NCBI RefSeq assembly: GCF_001668615.1 | Contig: NZ_LZMC01000075.1 | Span: 1-55,259 of the forward strand | DNA: 55,259 nucleotides | Direction of reading: 5' to 3' | DNA from: Mycobacterium sp. 1274761.0 | GTDB taxonomy: Bacteria > Actinomycetota > Actinomycetes > Mycobacteriales > Mycobacteriaceae | In this document: positions 48,177 through 55,259 of the stretch, piece by piece | Position numbering within the stretch: the stretch's first letter is position 1 | Layout of the letters: every line of letters starts with the position of its first letter | Translations under genes and position numbers: made by a program | The notes under the pieces: generated by a model | Database searches by the model: none | The model's input: only the letters and a program-made list of their open reading frames with translations | Told to the model about the DNA's origin: nothing

Positions 48177-50498
48177 TCAGCGCACGCCCAATTCCCGAAG
48201 CACCAATCGCAGCACCCTAACCGCTCCCGATTTGTCGAGCGGGTCGTTACCATTGCCGCACTTCGGCGACTGTACGCACGACGGGCAGCCGGCCGGACAT
48301 TCGCAGGCCTCGATCGCGTCGGCCGTCGCCTTCCACCACGTGGCGATCTGCTCGAAGCCGCGATCGGCGAAGCCGGCACCGCCCGGATAGCCGTCGTAGA
48401 CGAAGATGGTCGGCAGACCCGCGACGGGTCCAACCGCCGTCGACAACCCACCGATGTCGCCGCGGTCGCAACTGGCCACCAGGGGGAGCAGGCCGATCGC
48501 GGCATGTTCGGCGGCGTGCAGGGCGCCGGGTATCCGCAGTGGTTCGATACCGTTGTCCTGCAGTGCTTCCGGGGTGACCGTGCACATGACCGCCTTGGTG
48601 TCCAGGGTGCGGGTCGGCATATCGAGCTCGACGAAGTCGATCACCTCGCCGCTCAGCTCACGGCGCAGGTAGCCGATCACAGTGTTGCTGACCGACACCG
48701 GGACCAGCCCAATCGTGGTCGACCCGAACGTCTTCCGCTCTCCCTCTCCGGTGACCGCGATGTCGGTGAGCTCACGCGCGAACGTCGTGTAGCCGGGGTC
48801 GTCGGCATGCACGAACGCCACGCCGTCCTCGAAATCGAGTGAGTCGACCAGATAGGACTCGCCCTGGTGCAGATAAACCGCGCCGGGGTGGACCGTCGCC
48901 GGCGCCCGCCCGACGTCGGCGCTGCCGAGTAGCCGGCCGGTCTCGGTCTCGAGGATCGCGATTTGACCGCCCGACGAGCCGCGGATGTCCACGGCGGGGT
49001 GCGGGTCGACACCGGGGCTGGGAAAGTATCCGCTCGGTCGTCGGCGCAGCAACCCGTCGTCGACGAGCGACTCAGCGACCGCATCGGCGTTCCATGCGCG
49101 CACCTCCGCGTCGGTCAACGGCAGCTCCGTTGCGGCGCAGAGCAATTGCGGGCCGAGCACATAGGGGTTTCCAGGGTCGATGACGACGCGTTCAATCGGC
49201 TTGTCCAGCAATGCTTCCGGATGATGCACCAAATACGTATCCAGGGGGTCATCTCGGGCGATCAACAGGATCAGTGCGCCTTGACCGCGCCGGCCTGACC
49301 GACCGGCCTGCTGCCAGAACGACGTTACCGTCCCGGGAAAACCGGCCAGCACCACCGCATCGAGTCCGGCGATGTCGACGCCGAGCTCAAGGGCGTTGGT
49401 GCTGGCCAAACCTCGCAGATCGCCTTCGGCCAGCGCGCGTTCCAGAGCGCGGCGGTCCTCGGCGAGATAGCCGGCGCGATACGACGCGACGCGGCTCGCG
49501 AGCTCGGGCGCGACGTCCTCCAGCCGGGCGCGCGCGCCCAGCGCGGTGAGCTCCGCGCCGCGGCGGGACCGGACGAACGTCAGCGTGCGCGCCCCTTCGG
49601 CGATCAGGTCCGCCATCACCCGTGCCGCCTCTGCGCCCGCCGATCGTCGTACCGGAGCGCCGTTTTCGCCGACCATGTCGGTACGCAGCGCCGGTTCCCA
49701 TAACGCGACCGTGCGTTCGCCTTGCGGTGAGCCGTCCTCGGTCACTTCGAGCACGGTCTGCCCGATCAGCTCGGATGCGGTGGCCGCGGGTGAGGCCGTC
49801 GTCGCGCTGGCGAAGATGACCGTCGGCATCGAATGGTCAGCGGAATACCGTGTGCACAACCGAAGCAGCCTGCGCAGCACCATCGCCACATTGGAGCCGA
49901 AAACTCCGCGGTAGTAATGACATTCGTCGACGACGATGTAGCGCAGGTTCCGCAGGAACACCGCCCACCGCGCGTGGTTGCGCAACATCGACAGATGGAT
50001 CATGTCGGGGTTGGAGAAGATCCACCGCGAGCGTTCGCGGGCGAAACGACGCACCTCTGTTGGACTGTCGCCGTCATAGGCGCTCGGTGCAACGGTGCTC
50101 AGCTTATCCACGGCGCTCGTCAGCGCCTGCGCGCTCCGGAGTTGGTCGTGGCCGAGTGCCTTTGTCGGGGAAAGGTACAACGCTCGGGAACGAGGGTCTG
50201 TGGCGAAGGCCGTCAGGATCGGCAGCTGATAGGCCAACGACTTGCCCGACGCAGTGCCGGTGCTGAGCACGACATGGCGTCCCTCATGGGCGAGGTCGGC
50301 CGCCTCGAGTTGGTGCGACCACGGGGCGGTGATTCCCTGATCATGGAACGCGCGCAGTACATCCGGGTCGGCCCATCGCGGCCACGCCTGCGGCCGTGCC
50401 TGTCGTGGCGGCAGGTCCGCAACGTGGCGTAGCGGCTTCTCCTCCGGATCGGTTCCCTCGACCGCGCAGGAGAGCAGCTCGCGGCCGAAATCCGACAT
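48177..50498 (-). CDS. DEAD/DECH-box helicase with DUF1998 (MrfA/Hrq1-like, Rv3649-like)
   Basis: The 773-residue superfamily 2 helicase has Walker A GTASGKS (81-87), DECH (191-194), motif III SATTA, and helicase C motifs (TNALELGVDIAGLD; QQAGRSGRRGQGA). The C-terminal DUF1998 region ends in a Cys cluster at 732, 734, 738, 741 and 747. That cluster is the zinc site of the B. subtilis MrfA repair helicase and of Hrq1. It is expected to unwind DNA 3'-5' during crosslink or mitomycin-type damage repair. The ATG has a strong GGAGGGTGAACG lead-in. Confidence 0.9.
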   Translation of the reverse strand: MSDFGRELLSCAVEGTDPEEKPLRHVADLPPRQARPQAWPRWADPDVLRAFHDQGITAPWSHQLEAADLAHEGRHVVLSTGTASGKSLAYQLPILTAFATDPRSRALYLSPTKALGHDQLRSAQALTSAVDKLSTVAPSAYDGDSPTEVRRFARERSRWIFSNPDMIHLSMLRNHARWAVFLRNLRYIVVDECHYYRGVFGSNVAMVLRRLLRLCTRYSADHSMPTVIFASATTASPAATASELIGQTVLEVTEDGSPQGERTVALWEPALRTDMVGENGAPVRRSAGAEAARVMADLIAEGARTLTFVRSRRGAELTALGARARLEDVAPELASRVASYRAGYLAEDRRALERALAEGDLRGLASTNALELGVDIAGLDAVVLAGFPGTVTSFWQQAGRSGRRGQGALILLIARDDPLDTYLVHHPEALLDKPIERVVIDPGNPYVLGPQLLCAATELPLTDAEVRAWNADAVAESLVDDGLLRRRPSGYFPSPGVDPHPAVDIRGSSGGQIAILETETGRLLGSADVGRAPATVHPGAVYLHQGESYLVDSLDFEDGVAFVHADDPGYTTFARELTDIAVTGEGERKTFGSTTIGLVPVSVSNTVIGYLRRELSGEVIDFVELDMPTRTLDTKAVMCTVTPEALQDNGIEPLRIPGALHAAEHAAIGLLPLVASCDRGDIGGLSTAVGPVAGLPTIFVYDGYPGGAGFADRGFEQIATWWKATADAIEACECPAGCPSCVQSPKCGNGNDPLDKSGAVRVLRLVLRELGVR

Positions 50499-50513
50499 CG
50501 TTCACCCTCCTGT

Positions 50514-50530
50514 TAGGGAATTGTTCCCTA
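50514..50530. promoter_or_regulatory. palindrome in the helicase-cspA spacer
   Basis: TAGGGAA (50514-50520) and TTCCCTA (50524-50530) form perfect 7-bp arms around TTG, 16 bp upstream of the helicase start codon. It may be an operator or a 5'-UTR hairpin of the helicase mRNA. It does not match the mycobacterial LexA box. The remaining spacer to cspA (50531-50764) would be a long cspA leader with no other gene visible. Confidence 0.4.
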
Positions 50531-50764
50531 GTTGCTGCTCCAAGACTGTCGCGGGAGCTCCGAACATGATTGACTAAGGGCGGTCGCAGCTTCTGTGTTC
50601 GTGTATATGCACTCGCAGGATCGACGTTGCGGTCGCGGTTCCTGCGAGGGTTGTAGGTCGGGTCAAGTTCCGGCGACACCGCGTTGGTATGGCGGTCGGA
50701 ACGGGCCCGGTACACCGGAAGTCGGTGGACCGCTCCCGGTATGAAGAGAAGGAAAGAACGAAAG

Positions 50765-50968
50765 ATGCCACAGGGAACTGTGAAGTGGTTCAACGCGGAG
50801 AAGGGCTTCGGCTTCATCGCTCCTGAAGATGGGTCGGCGGACGTGTTTGTCCACTACACGGAGATTCAGGGATCCGGCTTCCGGACTCTCGAAGAGAATC
50901 AGAAAGTCGAGTTCGAGGTCGGTCAGAGCCCCAAGGGCCCGCAGGCAACCGGTGTTCGGTCCATCTAA
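50765..50968 (+). CDS. cspA: cold-shock protein
   Basis: The 67-residue OB-fold RNA chaperone has RNP1 KGFGFIAP and RNP2 VFVHYTEI. It keeps RNA single-stranded and aids growth and cold adaptation. GAAGGAAAGAACGAAAG before the ATG supplies the ribosome-binding site. The upstream spacer of more than 200 bp suggests a structured leader, as for many csp genes. An intrinsic terminator follows the stop codon. It corresponds to Rv3648c. Confidence 0.96.
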   Translation: MPQGTVKWFNAEKGFGFIAPEDGSADVFVHYTEIQGSGFRTLEENQKVEFEVGQSPKGPQATGVRSI

Positions 50969-50987
50969 GTAACGAACCTGACGAATC

Positions 50988-51027
50988 CCCCCCGCACTAG
51001 TCCCCGACAGGACCGGCGGGGGGTTTT
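50988..51027 (+). terminator. intrinsic terminator of cspA
   Basis: CCCCCCGC (50988-50995) pairs with GCGGGGGG (51016-51023), followed directly by TTTTCGTTT. This is the most classical Rho-independent terminator in the window and lies 20 nt after the cspA stop. Confidence 0.85.
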
Positions 51028-51080
51028 CGTTTCTGGCCAGAACTGCGGCCCGCCGACAGCGCAGCGCCGCTTGACTGGCC

Positions 51081-51086
51081 TACTGT
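51081..51086 (+). promoter_or_regulatory. leaderless -10 box of the Rv3647c-like gene
   Basis: TACTGT is followed by 7 nt and GTG 51094, with no Shine-Dalgarno sequence between. Confidence 0.55.
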
Positions 51087-51093
51087 CGTTTCC

Positions 51094-51672
51094 GTGAGCC
51101 AGCTGTCGTTCTTCTCGGCAGAGTCGGTACCGCCCGCGGTGGCCGACCTGACGGGTCTGCTCGCCGCACCAGGACAGGTGGTCATGGTGGGTGAGGGAGC
51201 GCGGCTGTCGGTCGTGGTGGAGCATTTGTGGCGAGCGGTCGCGCTGGCCGAGATGATCGTCGACGCCGGCCTCGAACCCGAGATCAGCCGGACCGACGAG
51301 AACACCCCGCTGGTCCGCACGGCGGTCGACACCCGGCTGCTCGGCATCGCCGCCGACTGGACCAGGGGAGCGGTCAAGACGGTCCCGCCGCAGTGGCTGC
51401 CAGGCCCGCGCGAACTGCGGGCCTGGACGCTGGCGGCCGGAACGCCGGAAGCCGACCGCTATCTACTAGGACTTGACCCGCACGCGCCCGACACCCATGC
51501 CGCGCTCGCCTCGGCGATGATGCGGGTGGGGATTGCGCCCACTCTGATCGGGACCAGGGGCTCGCGTCCCGCGCTGCGAATCAGCGGCCGCCGACGGCTA
51601 TCACGCCTGGTAGAGAACGTGGGGGAACCCCCAGAAGACGTCGAGGCGTTCTCGGCTTGGCCCCGGATCTAA
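51094..51672 (+). CDS. conserved hypothetical protein (Rv3647c-like)
   Basis: The 192-residue soluble protein starts MSQLSFFSAESVPPAVADLTGLL and contains RISGRRRLSRLVENVGEPP near the end. No transmembrane segment or known catalytic motif is visible. The LRISGRRRLSRL end resembles the LAGLIDADG/WhiA-like linker style, but the similarity is too short to use. It is encoded between cspA and topA, as in M. tuberculosis, which suggests a conserved nucleic-acid-related job. Confidence 0.75.
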   Translation: MSQLSFFSAESVPPAVADLTGLLAAPGQVVMVGEGARLSVVVEHLWRAVALAEMIVDAGLEPEISRTDENTPLVRTAVDTRLLGIAADWTRGAVKTVPPQWLPGPRELRAWTLAAGTPEADRYLLGLDPHAPDTHAALASAMMRVGIAPTLIGTRGSRPALRISGRRRLSRLVENVGEPPEDVEAFSAWPRI

Positions 51673-51806
51673 CGCCCTGACGCCGGAGAGTCAGTTTGCG
51701 TCGGCCCGCCCGGGGTGCCAAATTGTCAGTTGCCGAGGGCGAGGGATAGCCGATAACGCATGATTCCGCGTCGGAGGGCAACATCAGAAGTGGAGCGTAG
51801 GCACAG

Positions 51807-54602
51807 TTGGCTGACGAGGACCGCGGCAGCGGCCGCAACGGTGGTGTGCGGCGACTCGTCATTGTCGAGTCGCCTACCAAGGCACGCAAAATTGCTAGTT
51901 ACCTGGGCTCCAATTACATCGTCGAGTCGTCCCGCGGACATATCAGGGACTTACCCCGCAACGCCGCCGATGTGCCCGCGAAGTACAAATCGGAGCCGTG
52001 GGCGCGCCTCGGGGTCAACGTCGAGGACAACTTCGAGCCGCTTTACATCATCAGCCCGGAGAAGAAAAGCACGGTCGCCGAGCTGAAAGACTTGCTCAAG
52101 AACGTCGACGAGCTGTATCTGGCGACTGACGGTGACCGCGAGGGCGAGGCCATCGCCTGGCATCTCCTGGAGACGCTGAAGCCCCGGGTGCCGGTCAAGC
52201 GGATGGTGTTCCATGAGATCACCGAGCCCGCGATCCGGGCGGCCGCCGAGGATCCCCGCGACCTGGACAACGACCTGGTCGACGCCCAGGAAACCCGCCG
52301 CATCCTGGACCGGCTGTACGGCTACGAGGTCAGCCCCGTGCTGTGGAAGAAGGTCGCGCCGAAGCTGTCGGCCGGCCGCGTCCAGTCGGTGGCAACCCGC
52401 ATCATCGTCCAGCGCGAGCGCGAGCGGATGGCGTTCCGCAGCGCCGGCTACTGGGACGTCACCGCCGAGCTCGACGCCAGCGTCTCAGACGCCCAGGCCT
52501 CCCCGCCGACCTTTACCGCCAAGCTCAACACCGTCGACGGCAAGCGCGTGGCCACCGGCCGCGACTTCGACTCGCTCGGACAGCTGAAGAAACCCGACGA
52601 AGTGCTGGTGCTCGACGAGACCAGTGCCGGTGCGTTGGCGGCCGGGCTGCGCGGTGCGCACCTGGAAGTCGCCTCGGTCGAGCAAAAGCCTTACACGCGT
52701 AAGCCTTATGCGCCGTTCATGACGTCGACGCTGCAGCAGGAGGCCGGCCGCAAGCTCCGGTTCTCCTCGGAGCGCACGATGAGCATCGCTCAGCGGCTGT
52801 ACGAGAACGGCTACATCACCTATATGCGTACCGACTCCACGACGCTGTCGGAGTCGGCGATCACCGCCGCGCGCAATCAGGCCCGCCAGCTCTACGGCGA
52901 GGAGTACGTCCATCCGACCGCCCGCCAGTACACGCGCAAGGTCAAAAACGCGCAGGAGGCACACGAAGCCATCCGCCCCGCCGGTGACGTGTTCTCCACA
53001 CCGGGTCAGCTGCACGGCCAGCTCGACACCGACGAGTTCCGTCTCTACGAGCTGATCTGGCAGCGCACCGTCGCCTCGCAGATGGCCGATGCGCGCGGTA
53101 CGACGCTGTCGCTGCGCATTGCGGGCACGTCGAGCGACGGCCAGCAGGTGGTCTTCAACGCCAGCGGCCGCACCATCACTTTCGCGGGCTTCCTGAAGGC
53201 CTACGTCGAAAGCATCGACGAGCTGGCCGGCGGCGAGTCTGACGATGCCGAGAGCCGGCTGCCGAACCTGCAGCAGGGCCAGCGCGTCGACGCCAAGGAG
53301 CTGACGCCCGACGGGCACACCACCACACCGCCGGCCCGCTACACCGAGGCGTCGCTGATCAAGGCGCTGGAAGAGCTGGGCATCGGCCGGCCGTCGACGT
53401 ACTCGTCGATCATCAAGACCATCCAGGACCGCGGCTACGTCCACAAGAAGGGCAGCGCGCTGGTGCCGTCGTGGGTGGCGTTCGCCGTCACCGGACTGCT
53501 CGAGCAGCACTTCGGGCGGCTGGTCGATTACGACTTCACCGCGGCCATGGAGGACGAGCTCGACGAGATCGCGGCAGGCCACGAGCAACGCACCACGTGG
53601 CTGTCCAATTTCTATTTCGGTGGCGACCACGGTGTGCCGCAGTCGATTGCGCGTTCCGGCGGCTTAAAGAAGCTCGTCGGAGGCAACCTCGAGGAGATCG
53701 ACGCCCGAGAAATCAACTCCATCAAGCTGTTTGACGATGAGCAGGGCCGAGCCATCTATGTGCGGGTCGGCAAGAACGGTCCGTACCTTGAGCGGACGGT
53801 CACTGGTGAAGACGGCGAGCCGAAGCCGCAGCGCGCCAACCTCAACGACTCGCTGACACCGGACGAGCTGACGCTGGAGCTGGCCGAGAAGCTGTTCTCC
53901 ACTCCGCAGGAGGGCCGCTCGCTGGGCATCGATCCCGAGACCGGCCACGAAATCGTCGCCAAGGACGGACGTTACGGCCCGTATGTGACCGAGGTGCTGC
54001 CCGAGCCGGACGAACCCGAGGACGGCGCGCCCGCCAAGAAGGGCAAGAAGCCGACGGGCCCCAAGCCGCGCACCGGTTCGCTGTTGCGGTCGATGGACCT
54101 TGAGACGGTTACGCTCGAGGATGCGCTGCGGCTGCTGTCGCTGCCGCGGGTGGTCGGCGTCGACCCCAACACCGGTGAGGAGATCACCGCGCAGAATGGG
54201 CGTTACGGCCCGTACCTGAAGCGCGGCACCGACTCTCGTTCATTGGCCACCGAAGAGCAGATGTTCGACATCACGCTCGAGGAAGCGCTCAAGATCTACT
54301 CGGAGCCGAAACGCCGTGCAGGACAACGCGCGGCCGCCCCGCCCCTGCGTGAGCTGGGTGAGGACCCGGCGACGGGCAAGCCGATGGTCATCAAGGACGG
54401 TCGGTTCGGGCCCTATGTCACCGACGGTGAGACCAACGCCAGCCTGCGCAAGGGTGACGACGTGCTGTCGATCACCGATGAGCGGGCCGCCGAGTTGCTG
54501 GCCGACCGGCGTGCACGCGGTCCGGTGAAGCGCACGGGGAAGAAGACGGCCAGGAAGGCCGCGAAGAAGGCTCCTGCCAAGAAGGCTGCCAAGAAAAGCT
54601 AG
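51807..54602 (+). CDS. topA: DNA topoisomerase I
   Basis: The 931-residue type IA topoisomerase relaxes negative supercoils. The Toprim domain opens with RRLVIVESPTKARKI and has TDGDREGEAIAWHL. The active-site Tyr is Tyr339 (ITYMRTDST). Instead of zinc fingers the C-terminal half has repeated TopA-C motifs (GRYGPYV/L; GRFGPYV) and a basic Lys/Ala tail (KKTARKAAKKAPAKKAAKK), a mycobacterial feature needed for processive relaxation. It starts at TTG 51807 behind GGAG (51792-51795). The 134-bp upstream spacer is the likely supercoil-responsive promoter. Confidence 0.97.
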   Translation: MADEDRGSGRNGGVRRLVIVESPTKARKIASYLGSNYIVESSRGHIRDLPRNAADVPAKYKSEPWARLGVNVEDNFEPLYIISPEKKSTVAELKDLLKNVDELYLATDGDREGEAIAWHLLETLKPRVPVKRMVFHEITEPAIRAAAEDPRDLDNDLVDAQETRRILDRLYGYEVSPVLWKKVAPKLSAGRVQSVATRIIVQRERERMAFRSAGYWDVTAELDASVSDAQASPPTFTAKLNTVDGKRVATGRDFDSLGQLKKPDEVLVLDETSAGALAAGLRGAHLEVASVEQKPYTRKPYAPFMTSTLQQEAGRKLRFSSERTMSIAQRLYENGYITYMRTDSTTLSESAITAARNQARQLYGEEYVHPTARQYTRKVKNAQEAHEAIRPAGDVFSTPGQLHGQLDTDEFRLYELIWQRTVASQMADARGTTLSLRIAGTSSDGQQVVFNASGRTITFAGFLKAYVESIDELAGGESDDAESRLPNLQQGQRVDAKELTPDGHTTTPPARYTEASLIKALEELGIGRPSTYSSIIKTIQDRGYVHKKGSALVPSWVAFAVTGLLEQHFGRLVDYDFTAAMEDELDEIAAGHEQRTTWLSNFYFGGDHGVPQSIARSGGLKKLVGGNLEEIDAREINSIKLFDDEQGRAIYVRVGKNGPYLERTVTGEDGEPKPQRANLNDSLTPDELTLELAEKLFSTPQEGRSLGIDPETGHEIVAKDGRYGPYVTEVLPEPDEPEDGAPAKKGKKPTGPKPRTGSLLRSMDLETVTLEDALRLLSLPRVVGVDPNTGEEITAQNGRYGPYLKRGTDSRSLATEEQMFDITLEEALKIYSEPKRRAGQRAAAPPLRELGEDPATGKPMVIKDGRFGPYVTDGETNASLRKGDDVLSITDERAAELLADRRARGPVKRTGKKTARKAAKKAPAKKAAKKS

Positions 54603-55259
54603 CTAGCGCGAAACGTCGCTGGAGACCTCGTCGTCTGATTCCTGGTTCGCGTCGACGAGGTTCAGCGGGCGGGCGAGCTGGGTGGGCGCGACGCGGCCGC
54701 GCAACTCGACGATCTCGCCGACGTCCCAGCACAGCGCCTCGGCGTCCAGCGCCGCGCTGACCGCGATCGCCGAGGCCAGGACGTGGCCTTCTTCGAGCTT
54801 GGCGAGCTCGGTGAGGCGGGCGGCCTCGTTGACCGGGTCGCCGATCACGGTGTACTCGAAACGGGCCTGGGCGCCGATGTGGCCGGCGATGGCGCGGCCC
54901 GCCGACACCCCGATGCCGAACTCCATGTCCGAGCCCAGCACGCCGAGCAGTTCGTCGTGCAGTTCGCGGGAAGCCGCCAGCGCCGCCCCCGAAGCGTCGG
55001 GATGCTCGATCGGTGCGCCGAAGATGGCCAGTGCGGCGTCGCCCTGGAATTTGTTGACGAACCCGCCGTGGCGGTTGACGGTGTCGACGACGACACGGAA
55101 GAAGTCGTTGAGAAGGTTCACGACGTCGGCCGCGGGCCGGGTCGAGGCCAGCTGCGTCGAACCCACCAGATCGACGAACAGCACCGCCACGTCGCGTTCC
55201 TGGCCGCCGAGTTCGGTGCCGCGTTCCAGCGCGCGTCGGGCGACGTCCTCACCGACGTA
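54603..55259 (-). CDS. class III adenylate cyclase, C-terminal part (Rv3645-like), truncated by window edge
   Basis: The frame is open to the right edge, so the N-terminal part (in Rv3645 six membrane helices and a HAMP domain) lies outside. The 218 residues seen hold a cyclase homology domain with the two metal Asp (FVDLVGST and KFQGDAALA). The adenine-selecting Lys is in NKFQGD and its partner Asp in TVIGDPVNEAARL, which also supplies the transition-state Asn and Arg. All catalytic positions look intact, so it should make cAMP as a homodimer. The stop lies next to the topA stop within GCTAGCTAGC. Confidence 0.92.
   Translation of the reverse strand, partial: YVGEDVARRALERGTELGGQERDVAVLFVDLVGSTQLASTRPAADVVNLLNDFFRVVVDTVNRHGGFVNKFQGDAALAIFGAPIEHPDASGAALAASRELHDELLGVLGSDMEFGIGVSAGRAIAGHIGAQARFEYTVIGDPVNEAARLTELAKLEEGHVLASAIAVSAALDAEALCWDVGEIVELRGRVAPTQLARPLNLVDANQESDDEVSSDVSR

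Noticed and set aside
54540..54600. Lys/Ala-coding repeat at the end of topA as a DNA repeat element
   Set aside because: It is the known basic C-terminal tail type of mycobacterial topoisomerase I.

Overview
The window is about 55 kb of GC-rich, gene-dense chromosome from a mycobacterium, most likely a fast grower of the Mycolicibacterium type. The evidence is lineage-specific genes (whiB4, marP, ssd, a crp next to nth, an F420-dependent oxidoreductase, a topA with a Lys-rich tail), frequent leaderless start sites, and gene order. From about 5 kb to the right end the order follows, in reverse, the M. tuberculosis Rv3699-Rv3645 segment (from memory of that map). PE/PE_PGRS genes and the dpp transporter of M. 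tuberculosis are absent. I see no insertion sequence, prophage or CRISPR array.

Layout. 1-5.2 kb: partial dicarboxylate symporter, lipoprotein, GCS2-type ligase, metallo-hydrolase, CD225 protein, methyltransferase. 5.2-8.4 kb: glycerol kinase, aldo/keto reductase, PadR regulator. 8.6-15.6 kb: an envelope/chaperone locus with RDD and SpoIIM-like membrane proteins divergent from each other and a tight five-gene operon (Pro-rich membrane protein, DUF4129, DUF4350, MoxR ATPase, DUF58). 15.7-21.7 kb: accessory stress region with YqeY, F420 oxidoreductase, manganese catalase, hemerythrin, a 50-residue microprotein, a HemK-like methyltransferase, a CDGSH Fe-S protein and a haem-oxygenase-like diiron protein. 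21.8-27.3 kb: tRNA-Pro(CGG), PLP enzyme, metallophosphoesterase, ponA2, whiB4. 27.3-31.6 kb: paired ArsA/Get3-like ATPases, DUF4177, RidA, MBL hydrolase, crp. 31.7-37.9 kb: nth, thioredoxin-like, Nudix, marP, ephE, holin-like, secreted serine protease. 37.9-42.3 kb: acs, a degenerate Fic protein, an Ms1/MTS2823-type RNA, a HAD phosphatase and a 6C (B11-type) RNA. 42.3-46.8 kb: ssd and a tad/Flp pilus operon. 46.8-55.3 kb: PAS/GAF-like protein, MrfA-like helicase, cspA, a hypothetical protein, topA and the catalytic end of an adenylate cyclase.

How the parts connect. A cAMP circuit is visible in one window: a class III cyclase (54.6 kb), crp (30.9 kb), and two near-consensus CRP sites, one over the acs -10 box and one filling the spacer of the putative Ms1 RNA promoter. 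Redox and cell-wall stress genes are abundant. Twelve genes start 6-7 nt after a TANNNT box and are probably leaderless, including a divergent pair packed into 27 bp. The clearest undescribed structure is a 53-bp near-perfect palindrome present twice in opposite orientation (6727-6779 and 30862-30914), each time at the junction of two convergent genes; I do not recognise it as a named element. All family calls come from reading the protein sequences; no database search was possible.
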